The notes under the pieces: model-generated
Databases searched by the model: none
Seen by the model: only the letters and a program-made list of their open reading frames with translations
Told to the model about the DNA's origin: nothing
Part shown: piece by piece, positions 8,759-17,632 of the stretch
Layout of the letters: the number at the start of each line of letters is the position of its first letter
Position numbering within the stretch: position 1 is the stretch's first letter
Translations under genes and position numbers: made by a program
From: Cryptosporangium aurantiacum
Lineage (GTDB): Bacteria; Actinomycetota; Actinomycetes; Mycobacteriales; Cryptosporangiaceae
Assembly: GCF_900143005.1 (NCBI RefSeq)
Contig: NZ_FRCS01000016.1
Coordinates: forward strand, 96,783-160,782
Reading direction: 5' to 3'
DNA: 64,000 nt

Positions 8759-9570
8759 CAGACCCCGCCGAACCGCGGTGGCCGCTTCTCCAGGAACGCC
8801 CGCACCGCCTCCCGGTGGTCCGCGGTCTCGAACGTCAGCGCCTCCATCGCCAGCGACGCGTCCAGCACCCGGTTGACCCGGTCCACCAGGTCGGCGTTGG
8901 CGAGCCGCTTGTTGAACTGGATCGCCACCGCGGGCCCGGCCGCGATCCGCTCGGCCAGTTTCGTCGCTTCGGCCTCCAGCGATGCCGCCGGGTAGACGTG
9001 GTTGACCAGGCCGAACCCGTCCGCTTCGGCCGCGGTCATCAGGTCGCCGGTGAACAGGTACTCCTTGCCCCGGTTCAGACCGAGCATCAGCGGCCACAGC
9101 ACGGTGCCGCCGTCCCCGGCGACCAGCCCGGCCTTGACATGCGGGTCACCGATCCGGGCGGTGTCGGCCATCAGCGTGATGTCGCAGAACAGCGCCATCG
9201 TCGCGCCGAGCCCGAGCGCGTCACCGTTGATCACCGCGATCATCGGCTGCGGCACCGCGAGCTGCCCGCGCACCACCGCGACCGAGCCCTGCATCAGCGA
9301 AGGATGCCCGTCCTCGTACGCCGACGAGTCGAGGTTGGACTGCATCCCGCTGAAGTCCGCGCCGACGCAGAACGCCTTATCCCCCGCGCCGGTCAGCACC
9401 ACGACCCGGACGTCCCGGTCGGCGGCGATCCGCGCGAACAGCGGCGCGATCTCGTCGTGCATCTCGGGCGTGATCGCGTTGCGGCGCTCCGGCCGGTCGA
9501 ACGTCACCCACAGGACGCCGGGCGGCCGCAGCTCGGTCCGGAAGTAGGTGAAGTCGTAACGATCAGACAT
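8758..9570 (-). CDS. enoyl-CoA hydratase/isomerase family protein
   Basis: A 270-residue crotonase-fold protein that would hydrate the enoyl-CoA made by the dehydrogenases. The oxyanion-hole segments are FCVGADFSGM and GDALGLGATMALFCDI, with RPERRNAIT near the N-terminus. The second segment lacks the paired Glu residues of standard hydratases, so it could be a hydrolase, isomerase or lyase of the same fold. ATG at 9570 preceded by GAGGGG; the upstream gene ends 10 bp away. Confidence 0.86.
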   Translation of the reverse strand: MSDRYDFTYFRTELRPPGVLWVTFDRPERRNAITPEMHDEIAPLFARIAADRDVRVVVLTGAGDKAFCVGADFSGMQSNLDSSAYEDGHPSLMQGSVAVVRGQLAVPQPMIAVINGDALGLGATMALFCDITLMADTARIGDPHVKAGLVAGDGGTVLWPLMLGLNRGKEYLFTGDLMTAAEADGFGLVNHVYPAASLEAEATKLAERIAAGPAVAIQFNKRLANADLVDRVNRVLDASLAMEALTFETADHREAVRAFLEKRPPRFGGV

Positions 9571-9580
9571 GAAAGACCCC

Positions 9581-10630
9581 TCAGACGGAAGCCGTGAGAC
9601 CGGGAACCCCGACCTCGGACGCGTACCGATCGAGTTCCGCGCACAGCGCCTCCGGCAGCGGGATGCCATCGCGGTGACGCTGCTGACGCCGCTCGTGTTC
9701 GAGTTCACCGGGCACCAGCACGCGTTCGACACCGGCGGCGGGCCGGGACGCGTGGACGTCCCGGATCAGCGTGTCCACCCGGGCCCGGAAGTCGGGCACG
9801 AACCGAGCGGGGTCGATCGCCAGGAACAGGAAACCCTTCGCGACCCGCTCGGCGCCGTGCACCGGAGACGCGGTGTGTTCGGTCCGCCCGAAGCTGCTGC
9901 CGGTAAGCACACCCGCGAGCAGTTCGACCAGCAGCGCGAGCCCGTAACCCTTGTGGCCGCCGAACCACTGCAGGTGCCGCACGGACGCCACCGCCGGGTC
10001 GGTCGTCGGGACGCCGTCGGCATCGGTCGCCCACCCGGCCGGGATCGACGCGTCCCCGCGTTTCTGCGCCAGCAGCAGCTTGTTGCCGGCGACGGTCGTC
10101 GTCGCGACGTCGAACACGATCGTCGGTTCGTCACCGGTCGGGATCGCATACGACAGCGGGTTCGTGGAGAACAGCTGGTCGATGCCGCCGAACGGCGGCA
10201 CGAACGTCGGGCCGTTCTGGAAGCACAGGCAGATCCGCCCGGCGCGCGCCACCCGCTCGGTGTACGCGGCGAGCGCGCCGAGGTGGGTGCCCTCGCGGAC
10301 CGCCACCGCGGCGATCCCGAACTCCTCGGAGCGGGAGATCGCGTGGTGGACGGCGGCGAGCCCGGCGATCTGCCCGAACCCGAGGCCCGCGTCGAGCACC
10401 AGCGTGGAGCCCTCGTCGGAGACGATTTTCGGCTTGGCGGCCGGGTCGAGGTGCCCGCTGCGGATCCGCTGGGCGTAGAGCGCCATCAGGTGCGCGCCGT
10501 GCGAGTCGACGCCACGCAGGTCGGCCTCCACCAGCAGCGTGGCGACCGTGTCGGCGTACTCGCGGGGCGCGCCGAGCCCCTCCAGGATGTCGGAGAGCAG
10601 CGTGTGCAGACGGCCGGCGGCGACGATCAT
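9581..10630 (-). CDS. Ldh_2 family malate/L-lactate-type 2-hydroxyacid dehydrogenase
   Basis: A 349-residue NAD(P)-dependent dehydrogenase of the malate/L-lactate/L-sulfolactate (MdhII/ComC) family, interconverting a 2-hydroxy and a 2-oxo acid. Family marks are DLRGVDSHGAHLM, REGTHLGALAAYT and QWFGGHKGYGLALLVELLAG. Start ATG overlaps the stop of the aldehyde dehydrogenase. Placed between an ALDH and a hydratase, beside a TPP enzyme, it fits oxidation of a 2-hydroxy intermediate before decarboxylation. Confidence 0.9.
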   Translation of the reverse strand: MIVAAGRLHTLLSDILEGLGAPREYADTVATLLVEADLRGVDSHGAHLMALYAQRIRSGHLDPAAKPKIVSDEGSTLVLDAGLGFGQIAGLAAVHHAISRSEEFGIAAVAVREGTHLGALAAYTERVARAGRICLCFQNGPTFVPPFGGIDQLFSTNPLSYAIPTGDEPTIVFDVATTTVAGNKLLLAQKRGDASIPAGWATDADGVPTTDPAVASVRHLQWFGGHKGYGLALLVELLAGVLTGSSFGRTEHTASPVHGAERVAKGFLFLAIDPARFVPDFRARVDTLIRDVHASRPAAGVERVLVPGELEHERRQQRHRDGIPLPEALCAELDRYASEVGVPGLTASV

Positions 10631-12096
10631 CGGAGCTCCAGCGGCAGGTAGACGTTTTTGGTCCGGACGAACTCGGCCAGGCCCTCGCGGCCGCCCTCCT
10701 TGCCGAAGCCGCTGCGGCCGTAACCGCCGAACGGGGCCGCGGCGGGCAGTGCCGCGAACCCGTTGAGCGAGACGTACCCGGCGTCGAGGGCCGCGGCGAC
10801 CCGGTGGGCGCGGGACAGGTCGGTCGTGTGCACGTACCCGGCGAGCCCGTACGGCGTCGCGTTGGCCAGCGCGATCGCCTCGTCCTCGTCGTCGAACGTC
10901 AGCACCGCCAGGACCGGGCCGAACACCTCTTCCTGCGCCAGCGGCGCATCGGCCGCGATCCGGTCGACCACCGTGGGCGCCACGTAGAACCCGGGCTCGT
11001 CCAGCCGGTGGCCTCCGGTCAGGATCTCCCCGTCGGCCGCCGAGACCATGGCCAGGATGCGGTCGGCGTGCCGCGCCGACACCACCGGCCCGAACGCGGT
11101 CGCCGGGTCGAGCGGATCCCCGATCGGCATGGCCGCGATTCCGGCGAGCGCGCGGGAAACGATCTGGTCATGGATCGAGGAGTGGACGATCAACCGGGTC
11201 GGCATCACGCAGCCCTGGCCGGAGTTGCGCATGCAGGCGACGCCGGCGAACGCCCCGGCGGCGTCCAGGTCGGCGTCGGGGAAGACGATGTTCCCGGACT
11301 TGCCGCCGAGCTCGAGCACCACCGGCGTGATGTGCTGCGCGGCCGCGACCAGGATCTGCCGGGCGGCCTCGATCCCGCCGGTGAAGCTGATCTTGTCGAC
11401 GCCGGGATGGGCCACCAGCGCTCGTCCGGCCTCCACCCCGCCCGGCAGCACATTGACGACCCCGGGCGGAAAACCCGCTTCGAGCGCGAGTTCGCCGAAG
11501 ATCACCGCGCTGAACGGCGCCAGCTCCATCGCCTTGACGACGACCGTGTTGCCGGCCGCGAGCGCCGCACCGGCCTTCCGGCCCAGCGCGGAGATGCCGC
11601 CGTTCCAGGTGGACACGACCGCGACGACCCCGTACGGCTCGGGCAGCGTGTAGTCGAACGCCCGCTCCGGGAAGATCGGGATCACGCTGCCCTCGATCTT
11701 GTCCGCCAGCCCCGCGTAGTACTCGAGGTAGTCAGCGGCTCGCGCGGGTAACGCGGTGGCACCGAGTATCGGCGAACCACACTCCAGCGTCAGCACCTGG
11801 CCGATCGTGGACGCCCGCGAACGGATCAGCTCCGCGAGCCGGAGCAGGGCGTTCCGCCGGAGATCCGGCCGCAGTCCGCGCCAGGCCGGAAACGCGTCCC
11901 GGGCCGCCGCCACCGCCGCGTCCACCTCGGCCGCGCCGGCCAGCGGCACGGTGGCCTGCGGACGCCCGGTCGCGGCGTCGACGTGCTGGTACTCCCCGCC
12001 GCTGCCCGCGCGCAGCCACGCGTCGCCGACCAGCAGGCCGGTCTGCGGCAGCACCTCGGCGGCCAGTTGTTCGTGCCGGTCGAGATCGACGACCAT
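10627..12096 (-). CDS. aldehyde dehydrogenase
   Basis: A 489-residue NAD(P)-dependent aldehyde dehydrogenase. The active-site Cys (about residue 296) is in NSGQGCVMPTRL, the general base Glu in LELGGKSGN, and the C-terminus has APFGGYGRSGFGKEGG. I prefer ATG 12096 to GTG 12099 because GGAGGG then lies 6 bases upstream. The TPP-enzyme gene ends 15 bp before it, so the aldehyde is probably the product of that enzyme. Confidence 0.92.
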   Translation of the reverse strand: MVVDLDRHEQLAAEVLPQTGLLVGDAWLRAGSGGEYQHVDAATGRPQATVPLAGAAEVDAAVAAARDAFPAWRGLRPDLRRNALLRLAELIRSRASTIGQVLTLECGSPILGATALPARAADYLEYYAGLADKIEGSVIPIFPERAFDYTLPEPYGVVAVVSTWNGGISALGRKAGAALAAGNTVVVKAMELAPFSAVIFGELALEAGFPPGVVNVLPGGVEAGRALVAHPGVDKISFTGGIEAARQILVAAAQHITPVVLELGGKSGNIVFPDADLDAAGAFAGVACMRNSGQGCVMPTRLIVHSSIHDQIVSRALAGIAAMPIGDPLDPATAFGPVVSARHADRILAMVSAADGEILTGGHRLDEPGFYVAPTVVDRIAADAPLAQEEVFGPVLAVLTFDDEDEAIALANATPYGLAGYVHTTDLSRAHRVAAALDAGYVSLNGFAALPAAAPFGGYGRSGFGKEGGREGLAEFVRTKNVYLPLELR

Positions 12097-12111
12097 CACA
12101 ATCCCTCCGAC

Positions 12112-13722
12112 TCAGAACGGCGACGGCAGGCGGTCCATCGGAACCGCGATCACGGTCGAGCCCTCGGTAGCCAGCGCCTCGGTCAGCGCGGCGGGCAACC
12201 TCGCGATGTCGTTCACGACCATCCCGTCCGCACCGAACGCCCGGGCCAGCGCGACCCAGTCGGGGTTGCGCAGCGCGGTGCCGTACTCCCGGCCGCCGAA
12301 CCGGTCGCGCTGGTCGCGGTTGGAGTTGCCGTACGCCCCGTCGTCGAAGACGACCGTGACCGTGTGAATGCCGTGCTGCACCGCGGTGGCCAGCTCGTTG
12401 GACCCGAACAGGAACCCGCCGTCGCCGGTCACGGTGACGACCGGCGCGTCCGGCGCCGCGACCTTCACACCCAGCGACGCCGGGTAACCGAAGCCGAGCG
12501 TGCCCATGTACGACGTGGAGAGGTAGGTGCGCGGCGCGTACACCGGGTAGCCCATGTGGCACATGTAGGCGACGCTCGTCGTGTCGCAGACCAGGATGCC
12601 GTCCTCCGGGATGCCCCGGCGCAGCGCCCGGACCATCTCCCACTGCGGCCCGACGGCGGCCAGCCGCTCCTCGGCGGTGGCCCGCATCGCGCGGGTCTCC
12701 GCGGTCCCGTCCGGTCGCTGGTCGAGCTGCTCGGCGAGCTTCTCCAGGGTGAGCGCCGCGTCCCCGGCGACCGCCACCGCCGCCGGGTGGTTACGGCCGA
12801 TCTGCTCGGCGTCGACGTCCAGGTGGATCAGCCGCTGACCGTCGCGCAGGCCGAGGCCCGCGCCCCGGGTGCCGACCGCCAGCACGACGTCCGCCGCGCC
12901 GAGCACCGGCCGCATCCGCGGGTTCACCCAGGCGGTCCCGACCGAGAGCGGATGGCGATCGTCGATCGCTCCCTTGCCCTCGCGGGTGGTGACGACCGGC
13001 GCCTGCAGGAGTTCGGCGACCCGCGTGAGCGCGGCCGTCGCGTCCCCGAGAACAACGCCGCCTCCGGCGACCACCACGGGTGCGGACGCTGTGCGCAGCG
13101 CCGCCGCGGCGGCGGTGAGCTGCGCGTCCTCCGCCGCTGCCCGGGGCACCCGTACCGGGTCCACCACACCAGCGGTGGTCTTCTCGGCGAACGTCTCGGG
13201 CGGGATCTCCACCTCCACCGGCCGCGGCCGCCCGGACGTCATCCGGGTGAACGCCTCGCCGACGCCCGCCGCGACGTCGGCCGGGTCGGTGATCCGCCGG
13301 GCCCACTTGGTGATCGGCCGGACGATCTCCAGCTGGTCGTGGACGTCGTGCAGCAGGCCCAGTTCGCGGCCGATGCCCGCACGGTTCACCTGGCCGGCCA
13401 GCAGCAGCACCGGCGACGAGCAGGCGTATGCGGTCGCGAGCCCGGTGGCCGCGTTGTAGACGCCCACGCCCGGCACGACCATCGCGACGCCGGGGCGCCC
13501 TGACGTGCGGGCGTACCCGTCGGCCATGTACGTGGTCGCCTGCTCGTGGCGGGTGACGATGTAGCGCAGCTCCGGCCGGTCGACGAACGCGTCGAGCGCC
13601 GTCATCAGCTGGTCCCCGGGTAGGCCGAAGATCACCTCGACACCCTCGGCGACGAGCTGCCCGGCCAGCGCCTGGCCGCCGGTCAGCTGATCGGCCCGCG
13701 CACCCTCGTTCAGCGATTGCAT
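12112..13722 (-). CDS. thiamine-pyrophosphate-dependent enzyme (acetolactate synthase/2-oxoacid decarboxylase/lyase type)
   Basis: A 536-residue TPP enzyme with the three-domain order of the acetolactate synthase superfamily: N-terminal PYR domain with catalytic E60 in TRHEQATTYMADGYAR, a central domain, and a PP domain with GDGGFLFGSNELATA and FDDGAYGN that bind Mg-diphosphate. First gene of the operon and followed by an ALDH, so an aldehyde-releasing decarboxylase or 2-hydroxyacyl-CoA lyase is more likely here than acetolactate synthase. No ribosome binding site is visible; the start is probably leaderless. Confidence 0.88.
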   Translation of the reverse strand: MQSLNEGARADQLTGGQALAGQLVAEGVEVIFGLPGDQLMTALDAFVDRPELRYIVTRHEQATTYMADGYARTSGRPGVAMVVPGVGVYNAATGLATAYACSSPVLLLAGQVNRAGIGRELGLLHDVHDQLEIVRPITKWARRITDPADVAAGVGEAFTRMTSGRPRPVEVEIPPETFAEKTTAGVVDPVRVPRAAAEDAQLTAAAAALRTASAPVVVAGGGVVLGDATAALTRVAELLQAPVVTTREGKGAIDDRHPLSVGTAWVNPRMRPVLGAADVVLAVGTRGAGLGLRDGQRLIHLDVDAEQIGRNHPAAVAVAGDAALTLEKLAEQLDQRPDGTAETRAMRATAEERLAAVGPQWEMVRALRRGIPEDGILVCDTTSVAYMCHMGYPVYAPRTYLSTSYMGTLGFGYPASLGVKVAAPDAPVVTVTGDGGFLFGSNELATAVQHGIHTVTVVFDDGAYGNSNRDQRDRFGGREYGTALRNPDWVALARAFGADGMVVNDIARLPAALTEALATEGSTVIAVPMDRLPSPF

Positions 13723-13735
13723 AGAATATACATTA
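13721..13735 (-). promoter_or_regulatory. promoter of the long minus-strand operon, probably leaderless
   Basis: On the minus strand TAATGT (13730-13735) ends 7 bases before the ATG, the spacing of a -10 box for a leaderless transcript. The same island contains ATGTATATTCTAT (13721-13733), close to the motif at 947-959 upstream of the dioxygenase. The LLM gene stop lies only 15 bases further upstream. Confidence 0.5.
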
Positions 13736-13749
13736 CATGGTCTACGGGT

Positions 13750-14766
13750 TCACCGCGCAGAGGATGCGTCAGCACCGACCGCGGCGGCGAACGCTTCCAG
13801 CTCGTCCGGGATGTCGGGGCCGGACGCGGTGAAGATCACCTCGCCGATCCCGGTCTCGCCCGCCTCACGCAGGTGGTTCCGGATCGCGGCCGGCTCACCG
13901 GTCCAGCCGCCGGTCAGGATCCCCTCACCGGCCTCGGCGATCGCGGCCCGGTCCCGGTCGGTCAGCACCATCCCGTGTCCCTCGTGGACGGCGAGGTGCC
14001 GCTCGTTCTCCGGCCGGGCCGCGAGCAGCCCCGCTCGCCAGGTCGCGCCGCCGGGGACGCCGTCCAACGCGTCCGGGAACAGCTCCCAAATGCCGTGGAA
14101 CATCGTGGCGAACCACGGGCCGGCCGCGTCGACCAGCCGTGGGCTCGTGTGGTCTTCCCCCGGGCGGACGACCGTGCCGTTGATCAGCAGCGCGCTGGCG
14201 GGCCAGCCGCTGACGTCCTCGCCCGGCGGCATCATCAACGCGATCCCGTCGACACCCAGCTCACGAGCGGTCGCGAACCCCTTCGGCCCGCCGGGCGCCA
14301 CCCAGAGCGGCGTCCGGATCGGCCGCTCCGGTGCCCAGCCGGGCGGGTGGAGCATCTGGCACGGCTGCCCGTCGATCTCGGTGACGCCACCGTCGAGCAG
14401 CGTCCGCACCTGCCGGACGTAGGTCGCGAGGTCGGCCCAGCGCATGCCCTTCTGGCCGAGCGTCCGACGCGCGGTGAAACCGGTGCCGAACGCGGTCACC
14501 AGCCGGCCGGGGGCCAGTTCCTCGACGGACGCGATCGCGGACGCGGTCACCATCGGATGCCGCAGGCTCGGCACCGCGACACCGGCGCCGAATCCGATCC
14601 GCTCGGTGCCCTCGGCGATGCGGGCCAGCGCGACCCAGAGATCGCCGTAGAGCGCGGGCGAGTCGAAGACCCAGACGCGGTGGTAGCCCAGCCGTTCGGC
14701 GGTGCGGGCGTAGTCGACGATGCGGGAACTCGGGGGCAAGCCCACCGAGATCAGCGGTTCGGCCAT
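13750..14766 (-). CDS. LLM-class (luciferase-like, probably F420-dependent) oxidoreductase
   Basis: A 338-residue TIM-barrel oxidoreductase of the luciferase-like family, with the family order ISVGLPPSSRIVDYARTAER, YHRVWVFDSPALYGDLW, GAGVAVPSLRHP and TPLWVAPGGPKG. Actinobacterial members usually use F420, oxidising or reducing alcohols, enoyl groups or nitrogen compounds. It ends 27 bp before the operon and shares its direction, but has its own promoter facing the AfsR-like regulator. Cofactor is inferred from the family and lineage. Confidence 0.85.
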   Translation of the reverse strand: MAEPLISVGLPPSSRIVDYARTAERLGYHRVWVFDSPALYGDLWVALARIAEGTERIGFGAGVAVPSLRHPMVTASAIASVEELAPGRLVTAFGTGFTARRTLGQKGMRWADLATYVRQVRTLLDGGVTEIDGQPCQMLHPPGWAPERPIRTPLWVAPGGPKGFATARELGVDGIALMMPPGEDVSGWPASALLINGTVVRPGEDHTSPRLVDAAGPWFATMFHGIWELFPDALDGVPGGATWRAGLLAARPENERHLAVHEGHGMVLTDRDRAAIAEAGEGILTGGWTGEPAAIRNHLREAGETGIGEVIFTASGPDIPDELEAFAAAVGADASSAR

Positions 14767-14772
14767 GGGGGG

Positions 14773-14778
14773 AGCCTA
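14773..14778 (-). promoter_or_regulatory. -10 box of LLM oxidoreductase (leaderless)
   Basis: TAGGCT followed by six C residues and then ATG at 14766, with no Shine-Dalgarno sequence. Confidence 0.45.
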
Positions 14779-14816
14779 AGTCGCGCACCCGGGCGGCGTC
14801 CGGCAGAAGCAGAATC

Positions 14817-14830
14817 TGAAACCAGTTTTT
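14817..14830. promoter_or_regulatory. KstR-like operator candidate in divergent promoter
   Basis: TGAAACCAGTTTTT fits the KstR operator form TnnAACnnGTTnnA except for the last base. It sits midway between the divergent LLM oxidoreductase and AfsR-like regulator (50 and 57 bp from the starts), where a repressor could act on both. Confidence 0.35.
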
Positions 14831-14887
14831 CCGGGGTGTCAGCCAGGTGACGGTCGCCGTGGGCTCACGGCGGGACACTGGGCGTCG

Positions 14888-17632
14888 ATGTCCACCGCCG
14901 CGACGCTCGAGTACCGCGTCCTCGGCCCGGTCGAGGCCAGGCTCGCGGATACGACGCTGCCGCTCGGCGGTCCCCGGCACCGGCGGTTGCTGGCCGTGCT
15001 GCTGCTGCGCGCCGACGAGGTCGTGCCGGTGGGCGAGCTGACCGAGGCGCTGTGGGGTGACCGCCCGCCGCGCAGCGCTCCCGAGATGGTGCACGTACGG
15101 ATCAGCGAGCTGCGCGCCGCGCTGCGCCTCGGCAACCCGGAGCTGGTGACCCACACCGGCGGCTACCGGCTGTGCGTCGCGCCCGGCGCTCTGGACACCC
15201 ACCGGTTCGAGACGCTCGTCCGGTCGGCGGCGGGAACGCTGGCGGACGGTGCTCCGGCCCGCGCCCGCGACGAGCTGGACGCGGCGCTCGCGCTCTGGCA
15301 CGGCCCGGCGGTCGCCGAGTTCGCCACCGAACCGTTCGCCGAGGCCGAGGTCGTGCGCCTGGAGGCGCTGCGCCTCACGGCGCTGGAGTACCGGTTCACC
15401 GCCGACCTCGCGCTCGGCCGCCACGCTGACGTCGTCGCGGAGCTGACCGCGCTCACCACGAAGCACCCGCTGCACGAGCCGTTCACCGGCCTGCTCATGC
15501 GTGCGCTGCAGGGGTCCGGCCGGTCGGCCGAGGCGCTGGAGGCCTACGCGTCGCTGCGCCGGGTGCTGGCCGAGGAACTCGGCGTCAACCCGTCGCCCGC
15601 GCTGCAACGGCTGCACGTGGAGATGCTCCGCGAACCCGTCCGCGGGAACCTCCCGGCCGCCTACACCAGCTTCGTCGGCCGCCGCGCCGACCTGGCCGCG
15701 CTTCCGGACCTGCTGCGGCGCACCCGCCTCGTGACGCTCACCGGCGTCGGTGGTGCGGGGAAGAGCCGGCTCGCGGTCGAGGTCGCGCTGGCCTGCCGCG
15801 ACGACGTCCCCGGCGGCGCCTGGCTCGTCGAGCTGGCGCCGGTCGAGCGGCCCGAACACGTCGCCGGGGCGATCGCCGCCGCGCTCGGCGTCCGGGAGCA
15901 GCGGCTGACCACGCACCTCGGCCGGGCCGCCACGCTGCTGGTGCTGGACAACTGCGAGCACCTCGTCGCGGGGGTCGCGGCGGTCGCCGACCGGCTGCTG
16001 CGCGCCTGCCCGGACCTGCGGATCCTGGCCACCAGCCGGGAGCGGCTCGGGGTGACCGGCGAGCACCTGCACCCGGTTGCCGGTCTGGACGTCACCGGCG
16101 ACGCGGTGCGGCTCTTCGTTTCGCGAGTCGCGGCCGTTCGCCCCGGATATCGTGTCACCGCGGCCGACGCTGCGGCCGTCGATCGGATCTGCCGGCAGCT
16201 CGACGGGTTGCCGCTCGCGCTGGAGCTGGCGGCCGCGGTCACCACCGCGATCGACCTGCCGGAGGTCGCGGCCCGGCTCGACGACCGGTTCGCGCTGCTG
16301 ACCCGGGGCAGCCCGGCGGCGTCCGCGCGCCACCAGACGCTCCGGGCCACCGTGGACTGGAGCTACCAGCTGCTCGACACGCCACAGCGGACGCTGTTCG
16401 AGCAGCTCGCGGTGTTCGTCGGCGGGTTCACGATCGAGGCGGCCCAGGCCGTGGCCGGCGAACCGTCCACGGTGAGCCTGCTCACCGACCTCGTCGACAA
16501 GTCCCTGGTCACGGTCGGCGACCGCCGCTATCAGCTCCCGGAGACGCTTCGCGTCTTCGGCCTGGAACGGCTCGACGCGAGCGGAATCGCGGATGAGGTC
16601 CGCGACCGGCACGCCGCGTACCTGTTACGGATGGTTCGCTCGATCCGCCGTGCGCTGCACGGCGCCGAGCAGTCCGCGCTGATCCGCCGCCTGGAGACCG
16701 AACACGGCAACCTCCGCGCGGCGCTGGACTGGTCGCTCGCTCGCGGCGACACCGGGACCGCGATCCGGCTCGCCGGCTCGCTCTACCCGCTCTGGGACCA
16801 GCACGGCCACTACCGCGAGGGCCGGGACACGCTCGACCAGGTGCTCACGATGCCCGGCGACGTGCCGCCGATCGTCCGCGCCCGCGCGCTGGACAGCGTC
16901 GCCGGTCTGGCCGTTCTCCAGGGTGACCTGGACCGGGCCGCCGAGGCCGCCGCGGAGGCGGCCTCGCTCAGCCGCGCAGCCGACGACAAGGCCGGCTTGG
17001 CGCGGGCGCTGACGACCGCCGGACTCACCGCGATCTACGCCGACCGGCTCGACAAGGCCGAGGAGGTACTGGAGGACGCGATCGACATCGCCCGCGCGGC
17101 CGAGGCGCCGTGGCCGGAGGGCTTCGCGCAGATCTACCTCGCGTGCGTGGCGATCGCCCACGGGGACATGGCAGCCGCCCGCGCGTGGGGCGAGGCCGCG
17201 GAGGCGCCGCTGCGCGTGATCGGCGACCCCGAGGGCCTGTCCGGCACGCTGGTCATCCGCGGCTTCACCGCCTGGCGCCTCGGCGAACGGGCGGCCGGCG
17301 AAAAAATGCTCGAGGCAGGCGTCCGCGGATTCACGGAAGTTGATCATCGGTGGGGACGCTCGCTGGGGTTGTTCCTCGTGGCCGTGCTCGCCGCGGACCG
17401 CGGCGAGCACGAGCGGGTGGCGTTCCTGCTCGGCGTCGCCGAGGCGTTGCGCGGGACGATCGGCACCGCGCTGATGCCGTTCGTGCGGCGGGTGCGGGAC
17501 GTGCTGCTGGCCCGGGCGCAGGCCGCGCTGACCGCTGACGCGTTCATCCGCGCCTGGGACGCGGGGCGGGCGGAAGCGCTCGATAAGGATCCGGGAAGGG
17601 TGTCTTCCTACCGTCCCGGCCATGCATGGTGA
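14888..17632 (+). CDS. AfsR/SARP-type transcriptional regulator with BTAD, NTPase and TPR regions
   Basis: A 914-residue activator. Residues 5-95 form an OmpR-type winged helix, about 100-245 the bacterial transcriptional activation (BTAD) domain ending in LGVNPSPALQRLH, and from about 262 a STAND/NB-ARC-like ATPase with Walker A GVGGAGKS (286-293) and Walker B LLVLDNCEH (350-358). The remainder is helical TPR-like sequence. Such proteins sense a ligand or partner and activate adjacent operons. It is divergent from the LLM oxidoreductase and overlaps the start of the monooxygenase by 11 bp, so it probably controls one or both. Confidence 0.9.
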   Translation: MSTAATLEYRVLGPVEARLADTTLPLGGPRHRRLLAVLLLRADEVVPVGELTEALWGDRPPRSAPEMVHVRISELRAALRLGNPELVTHTGGYRLCVAPGALDTHRFETLVRSAAGTLADGAPARARDELDAALALWHGPAVAEFATEPFAEAEVVRLEALRLTALEYRFTADLALGRHADVVAELTALTTKHPLHEPFTGLLMRALQGSGRSAEALEAYASLRRVLAEELGVNPSPALQRLHVEMLREPVRGNLPAAYTSFVGRRADLAALPDLLRRTRLVTLTGVGGAGKSRLAVEVALACRDDVPGGAWLVELAPVERPEHVAGAIAAALGVREQRLTTHLGRAATLLVLDNCEHLVAGVAAVADRLLRACPDLRILATSRERLGVTGEHLHPVAGLDVTGDAVRLFVSRVAAVRPGYRVTAADAAAVDRICRQLDGLPLALELAAAVTTAIDLPEVAARLDDRFALLTRGSPAASARHQTLRATVDWSYQLLDTPQRTLFEQLAVFVGGFTIEAAQAVAGEPSTVSLLTDLVDKSLVTVGDRRYQLPETLRVFGLERLDASGIADEVRDRHAAYLLRMVRSIRRALHGAEQSALIRRLETEHGNLRAALDWSLARGDTGTAIRLAGSLYPLWDQHGHYREGRDTLDQVLTMPGDVPPIVRARALDSVAGLAVLQGDLDRAAEAAAEAASLSRAADDKAGLARALTTAGLTAIYADRLDKAEEVLEDAIDIARAAEAPWPEGFAQIYLACVAIAHGDMAAARAWGEAAEAPLRVIGDPEGLSGTLVIRGFTAWRLGERAAGEKMLEAGVRGFTEVDHRWGRSLGLFLVAVLAADRGEHERVAFLLGVAEALRGTIGTALMPFVRRVRDVLLARAQAALTADAFIRAWDAGRAEALDKDPGRVSSYRPGHAW
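17609..17614 (+). promoter_or_regulatory. -10 box of FAD monooxygenase (leaderless)
   Basis: TACCGT lies 7 bases before the ATG at 17622, inside the last codons of the regulator gene. It would allow transcription of the monooxygenase independent of the regulator. Confidence 0.4.
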
